Source: Candidatus Villigracilis adiacens
GTDB taxonomy: Bacteria; Chloroflexota; Anaerolineae; Anaerolineales; Villigracilaceae
Direction: 5' to 3'
DNA: 64,000 nt
Assembly (NCBI GenBank): GCA_016703605.1
Contig: JADJBU010000022.1
Location: 186,001 to 250,000 of the forward strand
Below, piece after piece: positions 33,701-41,953 of the stretch. The notes beneath the pieces are model-generated. The model was not told the DNA's origin. It did no database searches and was given only the letters and a program-made list of their open reading frames with translations. The position numbers and the translations under genes are program-made. The first letter of the stretch is position 1; every line of letters starts with the position of its first letter.

Positions 33701-33771
33701 TCGTCGATTTGCCCCTGTTCGACAAGACGCTCGATCTCCCGGTTATAGATTCGCAACGATACTTTTGCCAT
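30748..33771 (-). CDS. TPR protein with a long disordered region of PDWL-type motifs
   Basis: 1007 aa from ATG 33771. N-terminal tetratricopeptide repeats (about residues 1-200) handle protein contacts. The middle (about 280-890) is acidic, Pro/Ala/Ser-rich and disordered, and carries at least 15 short motifs of the form PDWL, PEWL, PDFL, PGWM or PEWV about every 30-60 residues. A further TPR pair (about 935-1005) ends the protein. A 151-bp segment is duplicated (31923-32073, 32130-32280). No signal peptide. The motifs look like repeated docking sites for one partner. The protein may be a scaffold; a catalytic role is not evident. Confidence 0.85.
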   Translation of the reverse strand: MAKVSLRIYNREIERLVEQGQIDEAIAHCRHILKTFPKHLETYRLLGKAYLEARRYAEAVDIFGRLLMAAPDDFVAHVGLSIIRDEEGKLDDAIWHMERAYEVQSSNAAIQGELQRLYGRRDGMEPPKVRMSRGALARIYVHGELYPQAIAEIRAVLATDPQRVDMQLLLAYSYFKSGQRADATDLCTQLIKRYAYTFDANRIMVDLIPASTGAESTQVYRAHVAELDPYSNFAKGSLFQTAEVSDASINLERFEYSGEEVQMGQDWNNASLGFSSVAPLGNGLPLNEDQPDWLRSSGTDETLRTPTGLGSTPQAGEGIPDFLRDAGWGSSSGPETPSSIFDEEPGGDGLVQADIPDWLKSQTPSASPALKTEPAPSIETPDFLTNLDSSFDPFEGASTPSSGLPDWLKDASGTSTEEPAQPEPLASAAETPDWLKAAGEEPAAEGDTPDWLAGLGAAAAASTMPDGAADESSPAEPASLPDWLSPAEQPVKETSAPNIESLGASAQEQDDAVAWLESLAAKHGAKPEELVTDPNKRSETPPEWVAQAQNAGAQTPAQAPAQTPAANIESLGASAQEQDDAVAWLESLAAKHGAKPEELVTDPNKRSETPPEWVAQAQAVGKAPAESEPLPSDWSANAQNVGEEFFAQFESGSSAPADTDQTGAWINDIEGGPKAEDLPGWMKPEDEQPLVRGAIPEWLSESEPAQETSSPALNTSSLAGWLSDLGDGEDAKAKSEEELVQNQDLTEWLSGLDDEPGLDIDPAILRAPISPVAAPPVSEKTTGDLPGWLDGTSQAADEVEDEWNPAAVKDDLAPVSLSADLPDWLQGAEDEKEGDELSDLPPWSHREQWEAEGGRLAAPRPTSPADWHPVAAAASKEPDPPARERPSQRLVQNPPAPEPGSSGGRKKAPAKQGLPHGRKPEGQSAVNALNLAKSELDRGDIPEALNHYGKLIKRGKHLEEIIGHLTESLYRYPVEVGIWQTLGDAYMRANRLKEALDAYNKAEELIR
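31923..32280. repeat. Internal 151-bp direct duplication in the TPR/PDWL gene
   Basis: 31923-32073 and 32130-32280 are almost identical, including third codon positions, so the duplication is recent or homogenised. Each unit encodes about 50 residues with SLGASAQEQDDAVAWLESLA and SETPPEWVAQAQ. Confidence 0.9.
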
Positions 33772-33802
33772 TACCTGTTCCTGTGATTTAAGGGTGTGGG
33801 CT

Positions 33803-33822
33803 CCAACGTCTCCCGACGTTGG
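33803..33822. repeat. Dispersed palindrome, CAACGTC-TCCC-GACGTTG family
   Basis: CCAACGTC / GACGTTGG around TCCC, upstream of the TPR gene start. Other copies: 42855-42874 and 48866-48891. Confidence 0.7.
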
Positions 33823-33834
33823 CTTGCCCATATT

Positions 33835-35130
33835 TTACTCGTAAAATAGCGGCAATGGAGAGACTGGTTCATCGCTGAATTGATAGGCAGACAAGACCGC
33901 CTCATGCGCGTCTTTTAGTTTTTCAGCATCGCTGGCATGGACTTCGCAAAGGATTTCGCCCTCGACGACCGCATCGCCGACCTTTTTGAAGATGAGGAAC
34001 CCGACAGCATGGTCAATGGGATCGCCTTTTTGGGCGCGCCCGGCTCCCAATGCAACGGATGCCTCTCCCACGGTTCTGGCGTTAACCTGTGAGACGAATC
34101 CGCTGCGGGGAGCCTTGATCGCCTCGATGAGTTTTGCCCGCTCGAACTTCGAGAGATCATCCACGTAAGACGCGTCGCCGCCCTGGGCTGCGACCAGCAG
34201 CCGCAATTTCTCCAACGCGCTGCCGTCGGCGATGGATTTTTCAGCCAGTGAGCGACCCTCTGCGAGGTCTTTAGCGCGCCCACCCAAAAGGAGGACGTGA
34301 GCCGCAACGTGCAGGCAATGCTCCACAAAATCGGCGGGGCCGCCTCCGCGCAGGGTTTCGATGGACTCGATCATCTCGAGCGAGTTGCCGACCGCCGAGC
34401 CGAGGGGCTGGTTCATATCCGAAAGCAGGGCAACGGTCTTGCGACCGGCGAGGCGGCCGATATCCACCATCAGTTCGGCGAGTTCGCGCCCTTCTTCGAG
34501 GGTTTCCATGAACGCCCCATTGCCCACTTTCACATCCAGCACGATGGCTTGGGCTCCGGCGGCGATCTTCTTGCACATAATGGAGGAGGCGATCAGCGGC
34601 ATGGACGGAACCGTCCCGGTCACATCGCGCAGGGCGTACATCTTCCCGTCCGCCGGGGCAAGGTCGAGGGACTGACCGGTGAGGACGATTCCCTTTTCTT
34701 TCAGTTGGGTTAGAAATTCGTCGGTTGTGAGGTCTACGCGGTAGCCGGGGATGGATTCGAGTTTGTCGAGCGTGCCGCCGCTGAAGCCCAATCCGCGCCC
34801 CGACATTTTACCCACGGGCAGCCCGCAGGCGGCGACCATTGGCATGACAGAGATGCTGGTCTTATCGCCCACGCCGCCGGAGGAGTGCTTGTCCACGGCG
34901 ACATCGACGATCTTCGAGAGGTCGAGCGCCTGCCCCGAGCGCGCCATCGAAAGCGTCAGGTCGGTGGTTTCGAAATTGGTCATACCGTTGAGCAATACCG
35001 CCATTGCAAATGCGGATGCCTGGTAGTCGGGGATGTCTCCGTTCGTAAACCCGCGCACAAAAAAATCGATCTCCTGGGCAGAGAGTTGTTTTCCGTCGCG
35101 TTTTTTGATGATGATGTCTACCGCGCGCAT
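33835..35130 (-). CDS. Pyrimidine-nucleoside (thymidine) phosphorylase
   Basis: 431 aa. The phosphate-binding loop KHSSGGVGDKTS (about residues 81-92) and SGRGLGFSGGTLDKLESIPG (about 109-128) are characteristic. It splits thymidine, deoxyuridine or uridine with phosphate. DeoA and Pdp cannot be separated by eye; the length suits both. It is monocistronic with AAGGAG before the ATG and is followed by the TPR gene after a palindrome. Confidence 0.95.
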   Translation of the reverse strand: MRAVDIIIKKRDGKQLSAQEIDFFVRGFTNGDIPDYQASAFAMAVLLNGMTNFETTDLTLSMARSGQALDLSKIVDVAVDKHSSGGVGDKTSISVMPMVAACGLPVGKMSGRGLGFSGGTLDKLESIPGYRVDLTTDEFLTQLKEKGIVLTGQSLDLAPADGKMYALRDVTGTVPSMPLIASSIMCKKIAAGAQAIVLDVKVGNGAFMETLEEGRELAELMVDIGRLAGRKTVALLSDMNQPLGSAVGNSLEMIESIETLRGGGPADFVEHCLHVAAHVLLLGGRAKDLAEGRSLAEKSIADGSALEKLRLLVAAQGGDASYVDDLSKFERAKLIEAIKAPRSGFVSQVNARTVGEASVALGAGRAQKGDPIDHAVGFLIFKKVGDAVVEGEILCEVHASDAEKLKDAHEAVLSAYQFSDEPVSPLPLFYE

Positions 35131-35206
35131 TTAATATCTCCTTGTATTATGGAACGCGGGTATTGTATCGCATTTTGTATGACAAATTTTTAGGCAGCGC
35201 GGGATG

Positions 35207-35236
35207 CAAAAAGAGACAGCCTCCCGACCGTCTCTT
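35207..35236 (-). terminator. Terminator of the two-component cluster
   Basis: AAGAGAC (35211-35217) and GTCTCTT (35230-35236), with TTTTT on the minus strand after the stem. It lies 50 bases past the response regulator stop. Confidence 0.7.
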
Positions 35237-35285
35237 CCACTATCTCGCTTCCTTCCGCACACTGCCTACTGCCCCCCTCCGTTCA

Positions 35286-36011
35286 CTACCCACCCTCATA
35301 CAAATACCCCGTCCCACGCACGCTGACGACCTTCTCCGACAAGGATGGAAAGGCTTCCAGTTTATGGCGCAGGCGGCTGACGAGCGGACGCAGAATTTCG
35401 GGGGCTTCGCGCGCCGAGGTGTCATATCCCTGCACGAGCAGGACCAGTTCGCGGTGCGAAAAAACCTTGCCTTCGTTCTCCATTAATATTTTCAACAGCC
35501 GTCCTTCGGCAGGCGTAAGATGTTCGACCTTGCTTTTGAATTTGATCTGACGGCGCGAAAGGTCGACCATGGTGCCGTCTTTGAGCGTATACACTTCCAG
35601 GGCGGATTCTGACCCGGTCAGCGCCGCGCTGCCCAGCCGTGACCTGTCTCTGCGCCCCAAGCCTTTCTTCACGCTGGAAAGGATCTGCGCCGGGGAGGCT
35701 GGTTTCAACAAATAATCATGGATGCGCAAACGCAGCGCCTGGATCGCGGATTCGATGGAGCCGTGCGCGGTCAACAGAATGATCTCGGTGTCGGGGGATG
35801 TCTGGTTGATGACCTGGATGACTTCGAGACCGTCCATGCCGGGCATTTTGAGGTCGACGATCATCAGGTCCACGGCATGGGTGCGGATGTGTTCAACAGC
35901 CGCCTGCCCGTTCGGGACGGATTGAACGAGAAAACCTTCCAGTTTCAGAATATCGGTGAGGGATTGCCGGGCTACAGGTTCGTCATCAACGACAAGGATG
36001 TTCGACTTCAT
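35286..36011 (-). CDS. Response regulator, receiver plus winged-helix DNA-binding domain
   Basis: 241 aa. Receiver domain (residues 1-120) with VDDE, phosphoacceptor in LMIVDLKMPG (about 54) and switch Thr in LLTAHGS. The C-terminal winged helix (about 145-240, VEHLTPAEGRLLKILMENEG and RGTGYLYE) is of the OmpR/PhoB type. Start ATG overlaps the stop of the kinase gene (ATGA at 36008-36011), so the kinase is its likely partner. Confidence 0.95.
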   Translation of the reverse strand: MKSNILVVDDEPVARQSLTDILKLEGFLVQSVPNGQAAVEHIRTHAVDLMIVDLKMPGMDGLEVIQVINQTSPDTEIILLTAHGSIESAIQALRLRIHDYLLKPASPAQILSSVKKGLGRRDRSRLGSAALTGSESALEVYTLKDGTMVDLSRRQIKFKSKVEHLTPAEGRLLKILMENEGKVFSHRELVLLVQGYDTSAREAPEILRPLVSRLRHKLEAFPSLSEKVVSVRGTGYLYEGG

Positions 36012-37591
36012 TGTTTTCCTCCGGTTGGCAGTAGTATTCGAAAACAGGCGCCGGGCGCGCGGTCTGCGAGCAGTTCCAGCGACCCGCCGTGCGCGGTAAT
36101 TATATTGTAACTTACGGTCAGACCCAGCCCCGTGCCTCCATCTTTGGTACTAAAGAAGGGTTCGAAGATATTGGGCTGCTGATCGGTGGAAATGCCCCGT
36201 CCGCTGTCTTGGAAGAGCAGTTCCACCTTGTCTTCCCACGTCCGCGCGGTGATGCGCAGGTCGCCGCCCTTGGGAGCCATGGCATCGGCGGCATTCAGGA
36301 TCAAGTTGATGAACACCTGCTGGACCTGGCTGCCCACCGCTGTGATGAGCGGCAGGTCTTCGCGGATGTCTGCGATGATGTTGACCTTTGCCTCGGATAG
36401 TTGTTTCGACATCAAACTGAGCACATATTCGAGCATGTCCACCAGGTTGAGTTTGGTCTGCGTGGATGTGTTGGGACGGTAGAAATCCAACATGCGGCGG
36501 GCGGTGATCATCAGGCGTTCGAGTTCCGTCCGCGCCAGGTCGAAGTATTCCGCCCGCTTCTCTGCGGAGAGGTCTTCGCGCCCGGCAAGGTGCAGGCAGT
36601 TCTGCACGGCTTGAAGCGGGTTGTTCAACTCGTGCGCGATGGAGGCGCTGAGACGTCCCACCGCCGCCATCTTCTCCGCCTGGATCAGGGCATTCTGCGA
36701 GGCTTCGAGTTGGCGCACGTATTCCAATTGCTCGGCATACAGGCGCGAATTTTCGAGCGCGGTCGCCGCCTGACGCGCCAGTATCTGGAACATTTCGAGG
36801 TCTGATTCGCGGAAGGCGGGCTCTTCCACTCCACGGGCGGCGTAGAAGACGGTGCAAAGGCTTGGGTGATGGACGGGTACCAGAATCGCCGAACCAAGAT
36901 CGAGGTCGGCGAGAAGCGTTTTGAGGGAGGGGTCGCCGGGGCCCGCAGCGTTGATCAGGACCGGGGAGTCGGATTCGCCTGTGTGGGAGATCAAATCCAA
37001 TAATGTATTGGTTTCGAAGATGCCGCGCCCGGCAAGGCGGGTGTAGGTTTCGACGTCTTTTGGTTTTTGATAACAGGCGGCTTGCGAGCAGTTGACCTGG
37101 GTTGTGATGGCTTTGACGACCAGGTCGAGCAGTGGCGCGCGGCGGATTTCGGAAAGCATTGCCTCGGTGACGGCGAAGAGCGGGCGCAGGGCTTGCGTGC
37201 GGGCGGCGTCGCGTTTCTTTTGGTTGTCAGCAAAGGCGAGTTTGACGGCGTCCACCAGTTCGGCGCCCTGTTTGAAGGGTTTGAGGATGAGTCCATCCAC
37301 GCCCTGGCGCAGGGCGCGGACGGCGGTATCCACGGTTCCGTGACCTGTCATGATGAGGATGGCGGCGTCGGGCTGCCAGCGTTGGACGTGCTGGATGACT
37401 TCGAAGCCGTCCACTTCGGGCATACGGATATCGACCAGCAGCAGGTCGATGGGGTGGTCTTCGAAATATTCGACGGCGTTGCGCGGGTTGGTTTCGGTGG
37501 CGACGCGGTAACCCGCGCGCGTAAGCACCCGCTCGCATAGCATGGCGATACCGGGTTCATCATCAACGACGTAGACGAAAAGTGATTCCAT
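36008..37591 (-). CDS. Hybrid receiver-GAF-histidine kinase
   Basis: 527 aa, soluble. N-terminal receiver (about residues 1-120; YVVDDEPGIAMLCERVL, phosphoacceptor LLLVDIRMP near 54, LKPFKQ), GAF-like domain (about 145-290), HisKA with MAAVGRLSASIAHELNNPL (His near 317) and HATPase (about 400-525; GRGISTDQQPNIFEPFF, GTGLGLTVSY). A receiver at the N-terminus of a kinase suggests input from another kinase, likely the large one upstream. Coupled to the response regulator by ATGA overlap. Confidence 0.95.
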   Translation of the reverse strand: MESLFVYVVDDEPGIAMLCERVLTRAGYRVATETNPRNAVEYFEDHPIDLLLVDIRMPEVDGFEVIQHVQRWQPDAAILIMTGHGTVDTAVRALRQGVDGLILKPFKQGAELVDAVKLAFADNQKKRDAARTQALRPLFAVTEAMLSEIRRAPLLDLVVKAITTQVNCSQAACYQKPKDVETYTRLAGRGIFETNTLLDLISHTGESDSPVLINAAGPGDPSLKTLLADLDLGSAILVPVHHPSLCTVFYAARGVEEPAFRESDLEMFQILARQAATALENSRLYAEQLEYVRQLEASQNALIQAEKMAAVGRLSASIAHELNNPLQAVQNCLHLAGREDLSAEKRAEYFDLARTELERLMITARRMLDFYRPNTSTQTKLNLVDMLEYVLSLMSKQLSEAKVNIIADIREDLPLITAVGSQVQQVFINLILNAADAMAPKGGDLRITARTWEDKVELLFQDSGRGISTDQQPNIFEPFFSTKDGGTGLGLTVSYNIITAHGGSLELLADRAPGACFRILLPTGGKQ

Positions 37592-37600
37592 ATCTTATTT

Positions 37601-37682
37601 TGTCACCCTGAGGGAGCGTGGTCTTCGCAACCGAAGGGTCTCTTATAACGGGTAGAGATTCTTCGCTTCGCTCAGAATGACA
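37601..37682. repeat. Dispersed inverted-repeat element (TGTCA...TGACA family)
   Basis: TGTCACCCTGAGGGAGC at the left and TCGCTCAGAATGACA at the right, with GGGTCTCT and AGAGATTC arms inside. Third copy of this 70-82 bp family. The remaining gap to 37793 holds a GTAGCGCGA/TCGCGCTAC inverted repeat and no gene. Confidence 0.7.
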
Positions 37683-37793
37683 TATTCCTTTGTGGTTATT
37701 AACTCACCTTACGCAGTAGCGCGAGATTTATCTTGTTTTAGCGCACATGATTCGCGCTACGAAGAAACCGCGTAAAAGGTTTGAACCCCCGGA

Positions 37794-40391
37794 TTAAAGC
37801 GGCAGCCAGACCTCGAAGACCGAGCCCTGCCCGGGCTGGCTGAAGACTTCAATCGTCCCGCCGTGGTCTGCGACGATGCCATAGGTAACGGATAGCCCGA
37901 GACCCGTCCCGCCGGAATTGCCCTTGGTGGTGAAGAAGGGTTCGAATATTTTCGCCTGGTCTTCGACGGATATACCCATGCCCGAATCTTTGACCGACAT
38001 GACGACCCAGTCGCGGTTTTCGCGCTTTCCCAAAAAGGAACGCACCTGCATTTCGCCGCCCCTGGGCATGGCTTGCAGCCCGTTATGGATGAGGTTGAGC
38101 AGGACCTGTTTCATCTGGTTCGAGTCGATGGAAACCCAGGGCAGGGCGGTATCGAGTTCGACCACCAATGCCACATGGTTGGTTTGGATCAGGTGGCGGG
38201 TGAGGGCGATCACGTCGTTGACGACTTCGTTCAAATCGGCGCTGGAGCGGACCCATTCCCCCTGGCGTGAGAAATCGAGCAGGCGGCGCACCACGGAACT
38301 TGCCCTGCGCGCCTCTTTCAACACCATGAGCAGTTCCTGCCGGTGGGGCGACTCTTCGGGCAGGTCTTCGAGCACCAATTCTGAAAAGCCGGTCACGGTC
38401 GTTAGCGGATTGTTCAACTCGTGCGCCACGCTTGCCGCCATTTCGCCGACTGCGGCAAGTTTGGCGGTTTGCAGAAGGCGGTTCTCCGCGGCGCGCTGGG
38501 CTTCCATGCGTTCCTTTAATTCCGTCTCGGTGATCTGCAACTGGTGGACGGTTTCCTGCAAGCGTTGGTACTGGTTGGCGCTGGTGGCCACCGAGGCAAG
38601 GATGCCCGCCAACGCCTCCATGGCGATCAGGTCGTTGTGCGAAAATGCGTTCAGTTCGCGGCTTTCCACGTCGATGATGCCGAGCACCTGTCCGCCGTCC
38701 TTGATCGCGACGCAAATCTCGGAGCGCGCCTCCCAGCCCCTGGTCGGTTTATAGAGTTTGCTTTGGGATGTGTCGTTGAGCAGGACACTCTCACCCTTGC
38801 GCGAGACGTGCCCGGTCACGCCTTCGATAACGACAAAGACCTCGCCGCCCAAAGATTCGGTGAAGGTCTTCGCCTGCGTCCCGCCGATGCCTTGAATCGA
38901 GAACTCGTTGTGATTATCCAACAACAGGATCGCAGCCAGTTCGTAGCGGAAGTATTGCGCGACCAATTCCGCGGTGATGGCTGCCACTTCCTTTTTATCG
39001 TTCAACCCGATGACCTGCTGGACGACCTCGTGGATCAAGCCCAGGCTCCTTGCGCGTCCTTCCGCTTCTTCGCGCAAACGGGTGTATTCGATCAACCCGG
39101 CGAGATGGCTGGCGATCACGACCATCAGGTGTTCGTCGTACTGGCTGAAGGCTTCTGCCTGAATGTTTTCCAGGACAAGCACGCCCGTCGCCTGTCCGCG
39201 GTATCGGAGCGGGACGATCAACTCGGAGCGGGCGTTCTTGTGCAGCCCCACGAAGCCATCGCGGGAAGAGTCTGAAACGCGGCGCACCCGTCCCTCTTTC
39301 AGCAGGGGTTGAAGGGGGTGATCCGTCACGGAAATGCTGACCACGCTCACCCTGCCTTCGATGATCCGGTAATCCTGCAAGACGCGTCCATCGCTGGAAC
39401 GAAGAAAAAGCGCGATCAGTTCCGTCCCAAACGCGCGGGAAAGCAGGCCGAACATGCGCCGCGCGATCTGGTCCAGGTTCTGCGCGGAGGAAACCGTCAG
39501 GACGAAATCGTTTAACAACCCGAGCCGGCGCAGGTGTGAGGACATTTCAGAAAAGGTCACAACAATGTCCACGGTTTGCGGCACGCTCGACGCCAGCTCG
39601 CGCAGTTGACCGCGCTCCACGGCTGTGAAATCCTTTTGCCGCCACATTGCCACAACGCCGATCAACCTCTGCCCGACGACGAGGGGCAGGCAGATCCACG
39701 CGCCACCAGAGGCTTTCAGGTTCATAAATGGAAGCTGCTCGAAGTTGGGCTGTCCACGGGTGAGGAGCAGGTCTGCCAAGGAACGGTTGACGCGCCGGAA
39801 GATCGGGTTGTCATCAATCACAAGCGATTCGCCGCGCGCCCTGGGGGCGTTCCATTCCGCCTGGATGTCGAGAGTATCTCCGCGCCGGATCGCCAGCCAC
39901 GCGCCCTGACACGAAACGGACTGCACAAAACCACCGAGCGCCTTTTCGAGGGCAACCGGCAGGTCGAAGGCAAGACCAGATTGCAGGTCTGGTAGAAGCG
40001 GTTGAATTTTGGGAGTCGACTGGCTGGAAAGCAGTGAAGCCGTCAGCCGCCAGATGCGCTGAGAATCGGGAGTCTGCTCCTCCGCGCCAGCAAGGATCAA
40101 TTTCGAAGAATTCAGAATCGGGTAGGCAAAGAAGCGTCCCGTTCCCAGCCCGCGGTTATCGCCCATTTCCGCCGAGCGCGTGTGCCCCCCGGTCAACGCG
40201 CCGCACAGCCAGGCGTCGGTGGATGAGCCAGCCATGATGCCTGTCAATTCATTTTGCGCGGTTTTATTCAAATGATGGGAAGCGCGCACCAGCCAGACGC
40301 CTCCCACCCGCTCTGCCAGGACAGCCCAATTCGCGCCGGTCAGTTGCACGGCTTCCTTGAGATGGGTATCAATGGGGGTTTCGGTCTGCAT
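37794..40391 (-). CDS. Large multi-GAF histidine kinase
   Basis: 865 aa, no membrane helix. Several GAF-like domains (about residues 150-290, 300-440, 455-610) are followed by a coiled segment, HisKA (MAASVAHELNNPLTTVTGF, His near 659) and HATPase (about 745-865; DSGMGISVEDQAKIFEPFF, GTGLGLSVTY). It senses a cytoplasmic ligand, light or redox signal through GAF domains. It is the first gene of the minus-strand cluster, and the following kinase has an N-terminal receiver that it could phosphorylate. Divergent from trmFO, sharing a palindromic intergenic region. Confidence 0.93.
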   Translation of the reverse strand: MQTETPIDTHLKEAVQLTGANWAVLAERVGGVWLVRASHHLNKTAQNELTGIMAGSSTDAWLCGALTGGHTRSAEMGDNRGLGTGRFFAYPILNSSKLILAGAEEQTPDSQRIWRLTASLLSSQSTPKIQPLLPDLQSGLAFDLPVALEKALGGFVQSVSCQGAWLAIRRGDTLDIQAEWNAPRARGESLVIDDNPIFRRVNRSLADLLLTRGQPNFEQLPFMNLKASGGAWICLPLVVGQRLIGVVAMWRQKDFTAVERGQLRELASSVPQTVDIVVTFSEMSSHLRRLGLLNDFVLTVSSAQNLDQIARRMFGLLSRAFGTELIALFLRSSDGRVLQDYRIIEGRVSVVSISVTDHPLQPLLKEGRVRRVSDSSRDGFVGLHKNARSELIVPLRYRGQATGVLVLENIQAEAFSQYDEHLMVVIASHLAGLIEYTRLREEAEGRARSLGLIHEVVQQVIGLNDKKEVAAITAELVAQYFRYELAAILLLDNHNEFSIQGIGGTQAKTFTESLGGEVFVVIEGVTGHVSRKGESVLLNDTSQSKLYKPTRGWEARSEICVAIKDGGQVLGIIDVESRELNAFSHNDLIAMEALAGILASVATSANQYQRLQETVHQLQITETELKERMEAQRAAENRLLQTAKLAAVGEMAASVAHELNNPLTTVTGFSELVLEDLPEESPHRQELLMVLKEARRASSVVRRLLDFSRQGEWVRSSADLNEVVNDVIALTRHLIQTNHVALVVELDTALPWVSIDSNQMKQVLLNLIHNGLQAMPRGGEMQVRSFLGKRENRDWVVMSVKDSGMGISVEDQAKIFEPFFTTKGNSGGTGLGLSVTYGIVADHGGTIEVFSQPGQGSVFEVWLPL

Positions 40392-40450
40392 GGCGGATGC
40401 TCATCAAATTATACATGGGCTTTCCTGAAATCTGAAAAACGAACGTCAGT

Positions 40451-40478
40451 GTAGGACAAGTCTATAGACTTGTCCTAC
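40451..40478. repeat. 28-bp perfect palindrome, ACAAGTCTATAGACTTGT family, copy 2
   Basis: Arms GTAGGACAAGTCTA / TAGACTTGTCCTAC in the divergent region between the large kinase and trmFO, overlapping the expected -35 zone of trmFO. Confidence 0.8.
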
Positions 40479-40487
40479 ATCCTCGCG

Positions 40488-40493
40488 TAAAAT
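40488..40493 (+). promoter_or_regulatory. -10 element, trmFO
   Basis: TAAAAT 9 bases before ATG 40503, predicting a leader of about 3 nt. Confidence 0.45.
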
Positions 40494-40502
40494 AACCGCC
40501 TT

Positions 40503-41882
40503 ATGAAACCCATCATCGTCATCGGCGGCGGCTTGGCAGGCAGTGAAGCCGCCTGGCAGGTCGCCGAACGAAATATCAAGGTAACACTTTATGAGATGCG
40601 TCCCGCAACCCTGACCGGGGCGCATGTGACGGACCATCTTGCGGAACTGGTCTGCTCGAACTCCCTCGGTTCAAACCAGGCTGACCGCGCTTCGGGCGTC
40701 CTGAAAAATGAGTTACGCCGATTAAGTTCCCTGCTCGTCGAGTGCGCCGAAGAGACGGCTCTTCCCGCCGGGGCAGCCCTCGCCGTGGACCGTGAAGCGT
40801 TTGCAAAACGCGTGACGGAAAAGATCGCGGCTCATCCCAACATTGAGCTGATTCGCAAAGAGGTGACGGAGATTCCCCCCGCGCCGGTCGTCGTCGCCAG
40901 CGGACCTTTAACCTCGGAGGGTCTTTCCAAATCCATTGCGGGGTTGAGCGGGGATGAGCATCTCTTTTTCTTCGACGCCATCTCCCCCATCGTCCGCGCG
41001 GAAAGCGTCGACATGAGCGTCGCCTTCCGCGCTTCACGTTACGGCAAGAACAGCGATTTCCCGACAACCCCTCCCCCTTCGGGGGCTTTGCAGGAAGACG
41101 AAGGCGATTACATCAACTGCCCGTTCACGAAAGAGGAATATTACGAATTCCTGAACGCCTTGCGGACTGCTGAACGAATTGAATTACGCTCCTTTGAAGA
41201 CGCCATCAAGACCGGGGTGAAAGCGGGGCAATTCTTCGAAGGCTGCCTGCCGGTGGAGGTCATCGCCGAGCGCGGCGACGAATCGCTGGCATATGGTCCC
41301 ATGCGCCCGGTCGGCCTGCGCGACCCGCGGACGGGGAAACGCCCACATGCGGTTGCGCAGTTGCGGCAGGATAACCTCGCCGGAAGTTTATACAACATCG
41401 TCGGCTTTCAAACCAATTTGAAATTCCCCGAACAGAGGCGCGTGCTTCGCATGATCCCCGGCTTGGAAAATGCCGAGTTCGAACGCTACGGGCAGATGCA
41501 CCGCAATACCTTCATCGCTTCACCGAAACTCCTGCGCCCAACTTTACAGCATAATTCACGCGACGACCTTTTCTTCGCGGGTCAGCTCACCGGCGTGGAA
41601 GGCTACATGGGCAACATCGCCACCGGCTTGCTGGCGGGAATCAACATGGCAAGGCTGGTTCAGGGCAAGCCCCTCCTTGAACTTCCGCGCGAGACCATGC
41701 TTGGAGCGCTTTGTCACTACATCACCCACGCCGACCTGAAAGACTTCCAGCCGATGAAAGCCAACTTCGGCATCCTGCCGGAACTGGGGCTGGGCAAGAA
41801 GGTTGGCAAAAAGGAAAAGGGACAGGCGTATGCAGACCGCGCCATGAACGCATTGGATGATTATCTGCGGTCAAACGATTAA
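40503..41882 (+). CDS. trmFO: Methylenetetrahydrofolate-tRNA-(uracil-5-)-methyltransferase
   Basis: 459 aa flavoprotein that makes m5U54 in tRNA from methylene-THF. FAD motif IVIGGGLAGSEAAWQ (residues 5-19), then VCSNSLGSNQADRASGVLK (about 50-68) and the C-terminal FAQLTGVEGY-like FAGQLTGVEGYMGNIATGL (about 360-378). A short Pro/Gly-rich insertion (TTPPPSGALQ, about residues 190-199) sits before the conserved YINCPFTKEEYY and looks repeat-derived (CCCCTTCGGGGG core at about 41074-41085). Otherwise complete. Confidence 0.96.
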   Translation: MKPIIVIGGGLAGSEAAWQVAERNIKVTLYEMRPATLTGAHVTDHLAELVCSNSLGSNQADRASGVLKNELRRLSSLLVECAEETALPAGAALAVDREAFAKRVTEKIAAHPNIELIRKEVTEIPPAPVVVASGPLTSEGLSKSIAGLSGDEHLFFFDAISPIVRAESVDMSVAFRASRYGKNSDFPTTPPPSGALQEDEGDYINCPFTKEEYYEFLNALRTAERIELRSFEDAIKTGVKAGQFFEGCLPVEVIAERGDESLAYGPMRPVGLRDPRTGKRPHAVAQLRQDNLAGSLYNIVGFQTNLKFPEQRRVLRMIPGLENAEFERYGQMHRNTFIASPKLLRPTLQHNSRDDLFFAGQLTGVEGYMGNIATGLLAGINMARLVQGKPLLELPRETMLGALCHYITHADLKDFQPMKANFGILPELGLGKKVGKKEKGQAYADRAMNALDDYLRSND

Positions 41883-41953
41883 GGTTCCAGAAATAGAACG
41901 ACTGTAACCCGCAGCGGATTCCGCAAGTTCTCCTTGCGGAGAGAAAAGCAATT

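Noticed and set aside
32902..33786. 294-codon open frame opposite the TPR gene
   Set aside because: Shadow frame without start signals or recognisable motifs; the TPR repeats are on the minus strand.
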